From Acidithiobacillus ferrianus (GTDB lineage: Bacteria > Pseudomonadota > Gammaproteobacteria > Acidithiobacillales > Acidithiobacillaceae), in the NCBI RefSeq assembly GCF_010378095.1, contig NZ_WNJL01000034.1:1-64000 (forward strand): a DNA stretch of 64,000 nt. The letters are read 5' to 3'. The translations under genes were made by a program, and so were the position numbers. Below, one piece after another: positions 1 through 7,448 of this stretch. Each line of letters begins with the position of its first letter. Within the stretch, counting starts at the first letter, position 1. Below the pieces are notes generated by a model. That model ran no database searches and was not told the origin of the DNA. It saw only the letters and a program-made list of their open reading frames with translations.

Positions 1-99
1 TCTCGCCCTCCCGTCATGTCACGCGCGCTTGCGCACGGGAGTAAAGAATACATGATTATTTAAGGATAAGATCTAAGTGTATTGGTAGATCAGCATGCC

Positions 100-712
100 C
101 TACACTTCGGGGCGCGTCGGCTTCTTGGCCCAGCAGTAACGGGTATCGCTGATCCGCCCAAAGCGCGCTTCGTCCTGGTACATTACGCGCAAAGGGCGGT
201 AGGTCGGAAACATCGCCAAGACTTCGGCTATGGCTTCGGGCAGTTTTTTTCCAGACTTCCCGGCGTTCCGCATCGCCCTGTGGATGGTAGGTGTCGGGAG
301 CGAGCTTCCGTCAACCGTGGCGTGCCAACATGCGATAGATCGTCGAAAGCGCCATGGGTTTTCCCACCTTCTCCTCAATCAGCGGCTTGAGTTGAGGAAT
401 CACGACGATGCCGCCCTTTTGTGCGTCGGCCAATACTTCGTCGAGAATGCTGGCCTCTCGTTCCAGATCAGCCAATGCATGGTTGCGCAATGCGGTTTTC
501 GCCTGGGGCGGCTTCATAGCCCCTTCGGCAATTTTGCCAAAACGCGTGCGTATCGCACAGGTGGCGTTCACGGAGCGTCCGATGGCCCGCGCCGTCTGCT
601 CCAGGGGCAACAGCACCGCCTGTGCCCGCCTCAGTTCTTCAGCTGTCTTCGCGCTGCGCAACCACTCTCGTGCCGCCACCGCATGCTCTACTCCACCTGC
701 CGGACGTGCCAT
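100..712 (-). pseudogene. IS630-family transposase remnant
   Basis: The minus strand encodes the N-terminal helix-turn-helix part of an IS630/Tc1-type transposase (ending TIYRMLARHG) and, in another frame, the start of the DDE catalytic domain with the characteristic MYQDEARFGRISDTRYCW block. Joining them needs a TGG-to-TGA change after ARHG and a one-base correction in the seven-T run at 244-250. The catalytic domain then stops at 100-102, soon after the first acidic residue, so the C-terminal half is absent. It is inactive and marks the left border of the cassette region. Family assignment is firm; whether the frameshift is biological or a sequencing error is open. Confidence 0.85.
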
Positions 713-809
713 GCCACGATCCCCCTAAGAAACATGGCATATTATCACTGCTTATAACGCAAGTTGGAATTATATGGATGTGTGTATCAATTTACATCCG
801 CTGCTGACA

Positions 810-834
810 CCGCACAACTCGCGCCCCGTTAGGT
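810..834. repeat. half attC-like site
   Basis: This 25-base stretch is identical to one arm of the full attC-like site at 1584-1647, in inverted orientation, and ends in GTTAGGT, which fits the GTTRRRY core box. The matching second arm is missing; the sequence beyond it runs towards the IS630 remnant. It lies just past the SDR stop codon and is read as the truncated boundary of that cassette. Confidence 0.6.
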
Positions 835-840
835 GGCTGC

Positions 841-1581
841 CTAGAACTGCACATGATTCGTGGAGCCACCGTCAACGTACCAGTTTGCGCCAGCAACGAA
901 ACTTGCTGCTGGGCTGGAAACGAAAGCAACAACCCGAGCAATCTCTTCTGGTGTGGCTAGCCGTTTCAACGGGTTTCGTTGAATAACCGTTTTGAAGAGT
1001 TCAGGGTCATTGAGGCGCACTTGGTCCCAGAGTCCACCCGCGAAAAGAGTATCGCCGGGAGAGACCGTATTCACGCGGACTGTTGGCAGGAGGCGCAAGG
1101 CGAGGGACTTCATGTAGTGGGCTACGGCGGCCTTGCCGGCGCCATATGAGGCTGACTTCGGCGCAGCCAACGAGCCAGCTTTGGAGCCAATGTAGGTGAT
1201 CACCCCGTGAGACGACCTGAGGAGGATGGGTATCGCAGCTTCGGTTGCATCGACGGTGGCCTGGACGTCAGTCTGCAGTGATTCTCTCCAATCTGTGCTC
1301 AGTGCGCTAACGTTTGGAACGAAGATGTCGAAGGGATCTAGCGTCTCGAGCCATTTGGTGAAGTTCGCGCTATCCGTAACGTCGATAGCTTTTGCCTGAA
1401 CCTTTCCGGGGAGATCAGCGAGCAAGCCAAGTGCCGCGTCGATTTGCACCTGGCGTCGAGCACAGAACGATACCCGGCAACCTTCGGCTGCGAGTGCGTG
1501 AACTATGGCGGCGCCGATTCCGGAGGAACCACCAGTGACGACCGCATGGAGACCTGTGAGCTGAAGGTTCAATTGAGCCAC
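841..1581 (-). CDS. SDR-family oxidoreductase (cassette gene)
   Basis: A 246-residue short-chain dehydrogenase/reductase of the classical type: NAD(P)-binding TGGSSGIG at residues 16-23, Asp at about 68-70, an Asn at 90, catalytic Ser 133, Tyr 146 and Lys 150 (YGAGK), and the usual C-terminal YVDGG. A cytosolic NAD(P)H-dependent carbonyl or alcohol oxidoreductase is expected; the substrate cannot be told. The start is GTG at 1581, only two bases from an attC core box at 1584-1590, with AGGTAGG formed across the junction as a possible ribosome binding site. Both sides carry attC arms, so the gene is a complete cassette. Confidence 0.88.
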   Translation of the reverse strand: MAQLNLQLTGLHAVVTGGSSGIGAAIVHALAAEGCRVSFCARRQVQIDAALGLLADLPGKVQAKAIDVTDSANFTKWLETLDPFDIFVPNVSALSTDWRESLQTDVQATVDATEAAIPILLRSSHGVITYIGSKAGSLAAPKSASYGAGKAAVAHYMKSLALRLLPTVRVNTVSPGDTLFAGGLWDQVRLNDPELFKTVIQRNPLKRLATPEEIARVVAFVSSPAASFVAGANWYVDGGSTNHVQF

Positions 1582-1583
1582 CT

Positions 1584-1647
1584 ACCTAACGGGGCGCGAG
1601 TTGTGCGGCACCCGCGTAGCGGTGTCCGCTCGAACGAGGGGTTGGGC
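1584..1647. repeat. attC-like site (64 bp)
   Basis: It begins ACCTAAC (RYYYAAC) and ends GTTGGGC (GTTRRRY), with inner arms GCGGCACC and GGTGTCCGC that pair with one extrahelical base, the hallmark architecture of integron attC sites. It lies between the SDR gene and the HigA-like gene. The outer sequence is shared with the longer sites at 2762-2875 and 7107-7219. Confidence 0.8.
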
Positions 1648-1656
1648 CGCACGATT

Positions 1657-1965
1657 TTACGCAGCAAGTTCTTGCAAAACTTCGGGGTAGCGTTCTGCGA
1701 CGCGGAAGAGCGTTTTTGCCGCGCCTGACGGCTCTCGGCGACCCTGTTCCCAGTCTTGGAGCGTGCGCACAGAAACTCCAAGCAGCGCAGCGAAGGCGGT
1801 TTGAGAAAGGCCGGATGCCAAGCGGGCATGAGCGACTGCAGAAATCTCGGGGCAATGAACACGGGCACGAATGCCCGCCTTCATTTCGCGCACCGACGTT
1901 AGCAGTTCAGCACCAATGTCAATTTTGGGCTGGCGGCCCACAGGCTTTTGTTTGGCTTTACGCAT
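1657..1965 (-). CDS. HigA/XRE-type antitoxin
   Basis: A 102-residue protein with a C-terminal Cro/CI-type helix-turn-helix at about residues 53-78 (LSQTAFAALLGVSVRTLQDW), typical of HigA-like antitoxins that neutralise a RelE/HigB partner and repress their own promoter. The start is the ATG at 1965, which overlaps the last codons of the toxin frame upstream (AATGCGTAA), the usual toxin-first HigBA layout. The gene appears intact whereas its toxin is frameshifted. An attC site follows ten bases after the stop, so the pair was a mobile cassette. Confidence 0.85.
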   Translation of the reverse strand: MRKAKQKPVGRQPKIDIGAELLTSVREMKAGIRARVHCPEISAVAHARLASGLSQTAFAALLGVSVRTLQDWEQGRREPSGAAKTLFRVAERYPEVLQELAA

Positions 1966-2270
1966 TTTCAATCTCCTCTTTGATCTGCCGGAGCACATGC
2001 GCCGGGATGTTGTCGCGCACAGGTTTTCCGTAAACCAGCAGCAACCAGATTTCTCCATCGGCGAGGCGATTGAAGTATAACTCGCACCCCACCGCGCTTG
2101 CCACGGCCAACACTTCCCCATCGGACCTTTCTCACACCTCCCGACCCAGACACGACATCACCAGCATCTGGGTTTCCGGCGATGAACGTGATAAAGGCGG
2201 TTCGATCTTCATCGCTCCAACAATCGTTGGCGAGGCGGACAAACGTAGGAGTTTCGATAACCGTGAACAT
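1958..2270 (-). pseudogene. HigB/RelE-type toxin, frameshifted
   Basis: The frame starting at 2270 (MFTVIETPTFVRLAND) runs in-phase to GKRGGVRVI, a classic RelE/HigB core. The expected continuation, YFNRLADGEIWLLLVYGKPV to a C-terminus at 1958-1960, lies in another frame. A loss of two bases near 2073 (a missing TA in a TATA-like stretch) explains it. The product would be an mRNA-cleaving toxin if intact. As written it is inactive, leaving an orphan antitoxin. A sequencing error cannot be excluded. Confidence 0.75.
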
Positions 2271-2309
2271 GTATCCATGTATACGGCATTGCCGTAGTCC
2301 AGTCAAACG

Positions 2310-2462
2310 CTAGAGATATGGCTCATAGTAACGAGATTGGCTGGCCGTTCGTTCAAACTCAGCCACAAGCGCGAGACCAAGCTCGACACCCGCCTTCAGC
2401 GTATAGAATGCTGCTGCGTCATGCAGTTCGGCGAGCGCCGGTGGAGCAACGACGAGCTTCAC
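2310..2462 (-). pseudogene. ParE/RelE-type toxin, C-terminally truncated
   Basis: A GTG start at 2462 overlaps the stop of the upstream antitoxin gene (GTGA), giving 50 residues beginning VKLVVAPPALAELHDAAAFY, a recognisable ParE-family N-terminus with the ALxEFER helix. The protein ends at about half the normal 95-100 residues, in unrelated sequence (SQSRYYEPYL). The toxin is probably dead through recombination. It is too short to be obvious in an ORF search. Confidence 0.7.
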
Positions 2463-2683
2463 TTCAGCGCTGCACGGACCTGTGCCAGAGCGTCAGCAAT
2501 CGGAATGACTTGCAACACCCCACTTTCGATGTCAGCAATTCTGCGCTCGGTTTCGGCGGCCCACGCTTCCTCAATCTCGGTATCTTCGTCAAGACTAGCG
2601 AGCAATAGCTGAGCGAAAGCTGCGCGTTCCCCTGCAGTTAGTTTCAGGGCTTCGGCTTCGAGCAATTCGAGTTGATTTCCCAT
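2459..2683 (-). CDS. addiction-module antitoxin (PF09720 type)
   Basis: A 74-residue acidic, helical protein. The N-terminal ELLEAEALKLTAGERAAFAQ and central LLASLDE followed by EEAWAAETERRIADIESG match the small addiction-module antitoxins that pair with ParE/RelE toxins. Its stop overlaps the GTG of the truncated toxin downstream, so the two formed an antitoxin-toxin operon. No DNA-binding motif is obvious. With the toxin truncated, this antitoxin is probably a relic. Confidence 0.8.
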   Translation of the reverse strand: MGNQLELLEAEALKLTAGERAAFAQLLLASLDEDTEIEEAWAAETERRIADIESGVLQVIPIADALAQVRAALK

Positions 2684-2761
2684 GGCTAATGTCTCCGTAA
2701 AGATAATATAAAGTTATACCGCGAGTTTGGTGCCGAGTGAAGGGGAAATGTCCAACGAGAT

Positions 2762-2875
2762 GCCCAACGGGGCACGAGTTGTGCGGCACCCGCGTGAGGC
2801 CGGAGGGCACGGAGTGCGCGGAGGCTCACGCGGGCGTAGCCGCGTAGCGGTGTCCGCTCGAACGACAGGTTGGAC
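2762..2875. repeat. attC-like site, long (114 bp)
   Basis: Core boxes GCCCAAC (2762-2768) and GTTGGAC (2869-2875) bracket arms nearly identical to those at 1584-1647, plus a central palindromic insert (CGCGTGAGGC ... GGCTCACGCG) that lengthens the hairpin. Long variable centres are normal for chromosomal integron attC sites. Confidence 0.75.
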
Positions 2876-2986
2876 GAAGCCGCTACGCGGAGGAGTCGCC
2901 TGCTGCGGCGCCACGAATTATTCTGCACCTTCATCCCCTCAATGCCGAGGGGTTGATTCTGCAATATTTCGTGAGGACAAACCAGC

Positions 2987-3894
2987 ATGAAGACCCCCAC
3001 CGACGATCACTTTGAGCGGCAATACCAGACGCATCTCAAGCACCTCAAGCTCAAAGGCCTGCAACCCAAGACCATCGAGGCGTACGCCCGTGCCATCCGC
3101 CGCATCGGCGACTACTTTGATCATCAGATTGACGCATTGACCGCAGCGCAACTCACCGACTACTTCACCGACCTGGTGGCATCGCACTCCTGGAGTTCGG
3201 TCAAGCTCGACCTGTACGGGCTGAAGTTCTACTACGCGCATGTCTTGCGCCAGCCCTGGGTCGCGCCCGGTCTGATCAAGCCACCCAGGAGCCAGCGCTT
3301 GCCGGACATCGTCACGGTCGACGAGGCCCGGCGGCTGTTCGCAGCCACCCGCGTCGTCAGTTACCGGGTGTTCTACTTCACCCTCTACAGCCTGGGACTG
3401 CGCCTGGGCGAAGGACTGCGGCTTCAGGTCGGCGACATCGATGCGGCACGCGGGCGCGTGCATATCCGCGACGCCAAAGGCAATCGGGATCGCTTCGTCC
3501 CGCTGCCGCAGGCAACTCATCAGATCTTGCGCCGCTTCTGGCAGGTGCATCGCAACCCGGTGCTGTTGTTCCCCAATCGCCACGGCGGCTTGAAGGGTGC
3601 GGCAAGCGCCACCACGCCGATGGATCGCGGCGGCGTGCAAACCGCGCTGCACCAGGTGGTCGAATCCTGCAGCCTAAAAAAAAGATCACGCCACACAGCC
3701 TGCGCCACAGCTATGCCACCCACCTGATCGAGGCCGGAGTCGATCTGCTCGAGGTCCAGAAATTCCTCGGCCATCATTCCATTCTCACCACCGCCCGCTA
3801 CACCCACCTGACAGACCAGACCAGGCATCACGCCCTCGACCGGATCAACGGCCTGATGGATGGCTTTTCCATCTCCTGGGGGCAGGTCAAATGA
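2987..3894 (+). pseudogene. tyrosine recombinase of the IS91-type element, frame broken at an A8 run
   Basis: The first frame (2987-3727) gives a SAM-like core-binding domain and the start of a phage-integrase domain, with the first catalytic Arg in [12 protein letters not shown]. At the eight-A run 3666-3673 the reading must shift by -1 to continue [28 protein letters not shown] (HxxR, LGHH and catalytic Tyr) to the stop at 3892-3894. The shift site reads A AAA AAA G, a classical slippery pattern, so programmed frameshifting, mutation or sequencing error are all possible. The stop overlaps the transposase ATG (ATGA), indicating a translationally coupled pair. Full product about 302 residues. 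Confidence 0.85.
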
Positions 3895-5000
3895 TCCGCC
3901 TGGCGCAGGTCATCGACACCTTCGAAGCGGACTTCCTGGCGCAGTATCGGGACCGACTCACGTCTGATCACCATCGTGCGCTGGTGGCCATGAAGCAATG
4001 CCGCACAGAAGCCAGCCCGAAGATGCAAGTCCAGTGCACGGAATGTGACCATCGGAAGCTGGTGCCGCACTCCTGCGGACATCGCCACTGCCCCCACTGC
4101 CAGCACCATGAGAGTCAGCAATGGCTGGAACACCAGATGCAGAAGCAGGTGCCGGCCGAGTACTTTCTGCTGACCTTTACCCTGCCGTCCGAATTCAGGG
4201 CGCTGAGCTGGGCGCACCCGCGCGTCGTCTACGATTTGCTCATGCGCTGCGCTTGGGAGACGGTGCGCACCTTCAGCCACAATGACAAACCATTGCAAGG
4301 CACGCCCGGCGCCATCGCGGTGTTGCACACCAACACGCGGCGGCTGGACTACCACCCGCATGTCCATCTGGTCATGCCGGCGGCGGCGGTCGACGGCCAA
4401 CGCAAGCAATGGCGCACCAAGCGGCGGAGCAAGGCAAAGGGCGGCTACCTGTTCAACCACAATGCGCTGGCCAAGGTGTTCCGGGCGAAGCTGCTGGCGA
4501 GCATCGAAGCGGCTGGATTGACCTTGCCAGATCATTACCCCATGGCGTGGGTGGTGGATTGCAAATCCGTTGGCACGGGCGAGAAGGCGCTCATCTATCT
4601 GGGACGCTATCTTTACCGGGGCGTCATCGCCGAGAAAGACATCCTCGCCTGCGCCGACGGCCAAGTCAGCTTCCGTTATCGCAACGGCAAGACCGTGAAG
4701 CTGGAACGGCGCACCGTGTCCGGCGCGCCGTTCCTGTGGCTGGTGTTGCAGCATGTGCTGCCCAAGGGATTCAGGCGTGCGCGCAACTTCGGCTTTCTGC
4801 ACCCCAACTGCAAGCGCTTGATCGACTTGCTGCATGTGCTGCTCAGGTTCGCTCCGGGCCGGGCAGCGGCATGGGTCAAGCAGCGCGCACCGATTCTATG
4901 CGCTTGCTGCGGTGCGGTGATGATGATCGTGCGAACGCGGATTCGGTCGGGATGCTCAGGGGGCATGCCAACGCCAATTGCCCCCGAGGGGGCGCATTGA
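3891..5000 (+). CDS. IS91-family HUH transposase
   Basis: A 369-residue rolling-circle transposase: an N-terminal zinc-binding cluster ([19 protein letters not shown] and CPHC, residues 45-70), the metal-binding HUH motif in HPHVHLV near residues 151-157, and the tyrosine motif YLGRYLYRG near residues 236-244. Cytosolic, it would nick single-stranded oriIS. A CxxC at residues 343-346 near the C-terminus fits the family. Its ATG overlaps the recombinase stop by one base, so expression is coupled. The gene appears full length. Confidence 0.92.
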   Translation: MIRLAQVIDTFEADFLAQYRDRLTSDHHRALVAMKQCRTEASPKMQVQCTECDHRKLVPHSCGHRHCPHCQHHESQQWLEHQMQKQVPAEYFLLTFTLPSEFRALSWAHPRVVYDLLMRCAWETVRTFSHNDKPLQGTPGAIAVLHTNTRRLDYHPHVHLVMPAAAVDGQRKQWRTKRRSKAKGGYLFNHNALAKVFRAKLLASIEAAGLTLPDHYPMAWVVDCKSVGTGEKALIYLGRYLYRGVIAEKDILACADGQVSFRYRNGKTVKLERRTVSGAPFLWLVLQHVLPKGFRRARNFGFLHPNCKRLIDLLHVLLRFAPGRAAAWVKQRAPILCACCGAVMMIVRTRIRSGCSGGMPTPIAPEGAH

Positions 5001-5249
5001 CCATGTAAGCGCCACGCCCTTCGGCAGGTATCGGGAGTCAGCACCCGCAAGCTGAGGCGCCGGCTTGCCTTGAATCTGGGCCATTCGCAGCAGCATCGAC
5101 CGGCCAACGAATAAAACGGGCATCGGCTGCCGCAACGGCAGACATGAAGCGGGCGGGGTAGCCCACATCCTCCCGGTGAAACTCCAAACCGGGGCACTTC
5201 CCAAATACATATTTTCTGTGCGGCTCGGTCGGCGCTCAGAACCGGGCTC

Positions 5250-5304
5250 GTCCAACAAACGGTTCAGATCGTGGCTTCGCACGATCTAACCTTATTCGTT
5301 AGGC
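5250..5304. repeat. attC site (55 bp)
   Basis: Core boxes GTCCAAC (5250-5256) and GTTAGGC (5298-5304) flank a near-perfect hairpin: GGTT, one extrahelical C, AGATCGTG, loop GCTTCG, CACGATCT, AACC. This is textbook attC geometry. The TAA stop of the dienelactone hydrolase gene lies inside the GTTAGGC box on the minus strand. Confidence 0.88.
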
Positions 5305-6036
5305 ATCGCCTTCGCGGCAGGCCAGCGTTTCCTGGAGGAAAGACTCGAAGATGCGCCATGCTCTGCGCGCACTGGCGGGATGAAAGGCGATCCCAGTTAT
5401 TCCCGCTTGGTCCGCCTCGGGATTGCTAAAGCTATGTACCGCGCCACCGAGCGACAACAACTGCCAGTCAGCTTTGGCAGCACGCATTTCTTCACCAAAA
5501 GCAATGACTTCCTCGTTGGAAATGAAGCTATCATCGGCTCCATGCAACACAAGGACTGATGATGTGATGATGCCTCTTTGCGCAGGCAACGGCGTAGACA
5601 AGCTACCGTGGAAACACGTGACGCTGCGAACGGGCGCGCCCGATCGTGCCAGTTCAAGAACTACGGAGCCACCAAAGCAAAAGCCGACCGCCCCAACTCG
5701 ATCACGGTCCACCTCGGGTTGAGCCTGCAGGGCATCGAAGGCTGCGCGGATTCGCGCACGGGCAACAGCACCGGTTCTGAACTGTTGAGCTCGGGATGCG
5801 GCGACTTCAGGGTTTTCTGTCACCGCTCCATTTCCATACATGTCTGCCGCCAACGCAACATAGCCGGACTCCGCCAATTGCCTGGCACGATGCTTGGCGT
5901 AGGTGTTCAGGCCCCACCACTCGGGGACAACGAGTACGGCAGGTCTAACCACACTTGTGAAACTTGGCCGCACGAGGTACCCAAGGAGGGTATCGTCTCC
6001 GTCTTGGTACTCAAGTACTGACTCTTCGATACTCAT
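5299..6036 (-). CDS. dienelactone hydrolase family protein (cassette gene)
   Basis: A 245-residue alpha/beta hydrolase of the DLH family: Glu 39 in PEWWG, nucleophile Cys 120 in GFCFGG, Asp 168-169 in HGADDSF and His 201 in AVHSFSNPEA complete the Cys-Asp-His triad. Family members hydrolyse dienelactones or related esters in the cytosol; without an aromatic-degradation neighbourhood the substrate is unknown. The gene is bounded by attC sites at 5250-5304 and 6088-6155 and its stop codon sits within the attC core box, so it is a stand-alone cassette. Confidence 0.9.
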   Translation of the reverse strand: MSIEESVLEYQDGDDTLLGYLVRPSFTSVVRPAVLVVPEWWGLNTYAKHRARQLAESGYVALAADMYGNGAVTENPEVAASRAQQFRTGAVARARIRAAFDALQAQPEVDRDRVGAVGFCFGGSVVLELARSGAPVRSVTCFHGSLSTPLPAQRGIITSSVLVLHGADDSFISNEEVIAFGEEMRAAKADWQLLSLGGAVHSFSNPEADQAGITGIAFHPASARRAWRIFESFLQETLACREGDA

Positions 6037-6087
6037 GGCTTGACCCGGTGATTGAGAGCAGCGATCTGCAAAATGACGGCACGCGAT

Positions 6088-6155
6088 GCATAACGTTTGA
6101 ATTCACCGGACTGCGTGGCTTTTCGCGCAGGTCCGGTGGAATGATGGGTTGGGCA
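6088..6155. repeat. attC site (68 bp)
   Basis: Boxes GCATAAC (6088-6094, one mismatch to RYYYAAC) and GTTGGGC (6149-6155) flank arms TTCACCGGAC-TGCG and CGCA-GGTCCGGTGGAA with two unpaired bases. The 3' end of the nuclease gene on the minus strand reads into it. Confidence 0.82.
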
Positions 6156-7065
6156 ACGCGTCATATGCTGGGCCATTAGTGAGTGGACTTAGCCCTGAAC
6201 TGATCGATGCTTCGCGATGGATGGCATGACCATAGGTTCGGCCGGAATGGGGTTCGAGCCAACATAAGAACTCAGAAATTAGAGTCTGGCGCGCTATTTC
6301 TTGGACGACGAAGGAGGTCGTCTCGTCTGGTTGACCAACCGTTTGGGCCAATAGAAACCGCCCTGCCATCGCATCGACTGTAAGAATATAGGCCCGTAAA
6401 TTCTCTTGGGACAGTCCGCGTACCGCCCAGCCAGCACCATACGACCTAGCCTCAAAATAGGCTTGTGCCTGTTTCTTCGAAAAAAAGAGAACTCCGTACG
6501 TCTCTCCATCTTGTTTATGGCCCGCTGGCGCTCCGGTGTCCAACTCAAATAATGTCCAGAACGGCTGGCCGATAGTTGCTTCCGTTGGAATAGCGACCAT
6601 CTCCAAGCGCATACCTAAAAGTTTGCCAATAGACGGTAGATCAGCAAGTACTAGCGCGGTGATTCCGTTGTCTTCGGCGAATTTCTGTGCACCGCTCTGG
6701 TATCCGTGGGCCGCAACAATGCACCCTCGCACCCCAGGACAGTCGTTGACCTTGGCACAAAAGGCCAAAACGCGATCCTTGTCCAAAGGGCGTTTCATGT
6801 TCTTACATTCGATCGCCACCTGGTGCCGAAGCCCCGTCAACTCGAACTCATAATAGACATCTATTTGATGGTCGAGGCCAGTTCTGCCCCGGATCGTAAC
6901 GTCACGTGCTACGAGCACCTTCTCTCCCTTCAAGTCCAACAACGTCTGATAGACCTGTCGAACGTGATCTTCGAACTCCCGCCAATCGCGAGGTTGCGCC
7001 GTAGCCTTCTGCGCTTTAAGAGCTTCGATTACAGCAGCTATAGATGGCTTCTTCGGACGCTTCAT
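6103..7065 (-). CDS. Mrr-like restriction endonuclease domain protein (cassette gene)
   Basis: A 320-residue protein. Residues 28-150 form an Mrr-type PD-(D/E)xK nuclease domain: Glu 31, Asp 69 (HQIDVYYEF) and Glu 86-x-Lys 88 (VAIECKNM), followed by GCIVAAHGYQSGAQKFAEDNGI, a typical Mrr continuation. The role is likely DNA cleavage of modified or foreign DNA; the C-terminal 160 residues are not recognised. The last 18 residues (NPSFHRTCAKSHAVR) are translated from the attC site itself, so the true terminus has been replaced at cassette level. Start ATG at 7065. It stands alone in its cassette, without a methylase. Confidence 0.8.
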   Translation of the reverse strand: MKRPKKPSIAAVIEALKAQKATAQPRDWREFEDHVRQVYQTLLDLKGEKVLVARDVTIRGRTGLDHQIDVYYEFELTGLRHQVAIECKNMKRPLDKDRVLAFCAKVNDCPGVRGCIVAAHGYQSGAQKFAEDNGITALVLADLPSIGKLLGMRLEMVAIPTEATIGQPFWTLFELDTGAPAGHKQDGETYGVLFFSKKQAQAYFEARSYGAGWAVRGLSQENLRAYILTVDAMAGRFLLAQTVGQPDETTSFVVQEIARQTLISEFLCWLEPHSGRTYGHAIHREASISSGLSPLTNGPAYDALPNPSFHRTCAKSHAVR

Positions 7066-7106
7066 GTCAGTTCAAGAGTAATTTGAGGTGACGGATGCTA
7101 AGTGTT

Positions 7107-7219
7107 GCCTAACGGGGCGCGAGTTGTGCGGCACCCGCGTGAGGCCGGAGGGCACGGAGTGCGCGGAGGCTCACCGGGCGAAGCCGCGTAGCGGTGTCCG
7201 CTCGAACGAGGGGTTCGCG
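7107..7219. repeat. attC-like site, long, one degenerate box
   Basis: GCCTAAC at 7107-7113 is followed by arms and a central insert nearly identical to the site at 2762-2875. The closing box reads GTTCGCG instead of GTTRRRY, so this outermost site is probably decayed. It marks the right border of the cassette cluster. Confidence 0.7.
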
Positions 7220-7395
7220 GGCGCTGTGCACCCAACATCCTCCTGCAACATTATATAGCAGCCTAAATTTTTCCGGATGAACGCCACACGCAAACGAATC
7301 CGCACAGAAATGCAGATCACCACCTATTCTTGTCCACAAACCTACACCAATTCATGATCCTACTCAATCCACCCCATGATTCCCCACCCCCAACG

Positions 7396-7417
7396 AAAAA
7401 GCGCCCCGAAAGGCGCC
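7396..7417 (-). terminator. rho-independent terminator of the RND efflux operon
   Basis: On the minus strand, GGCGC and GCGCC arms around a short loop are followed by a five-T run, 30-50 bases beyond the efflux permease stop. The rest of 7220-7448 contains no gene. Confidence 0.75.
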
Positions 7418-7448
7418 CGCCACCACAATCAGCTCACCGATAACAAAA

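Larger units (their letters stand above)
2987..5000 (+). mobile_element. IS91-type element core (recombinase + HUH transposase)
   Basis: A two-gene element inserted in the attC cluster on the opposite strand to most of the cassette genes. Such pairs of a tyrosine recombinase and an IS91/ISCR-like transposase move by rolling-circle replication. Its true ends (oriIS and terIS) could not be placed; the 249 bases from 5001 to the attC at 5250 contain no gene and several short inverted repeats and may belong to it, as may 2876-2986. Confidence 0.75.
810..7219. mobile_element. attC cluster without visible integrase (CALIN-like)
   Basis: Five attC-like sites and one half-site punctuate single-gene cassettes (SDR, HigBA-like, ParE system, DLH, Mrr-like nuclease), nearly all on the minus strand. 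Three sites (1584, 2762, 7107) share their sequence, as in sedentary chromosomal integrons. No IntI-type integrase is seen within the window, though one could lie outside it. Extrahelical-base positions are not uniform, so cassette polarity is only inferred from gene direction. Confidence 0.72.

Noticed and set aside
2686..3000. Minus-strand frames containing SFERTPLRG and similar peptides
   Set aside because: These are translations of attC sites, not proteins; the same peptide recurs wherever the site occurs.
7109..7339. A 76-codon minus-strand frame over the last attC-like site
   Set aside because: Again an attC translation; no ribosome site or domain.
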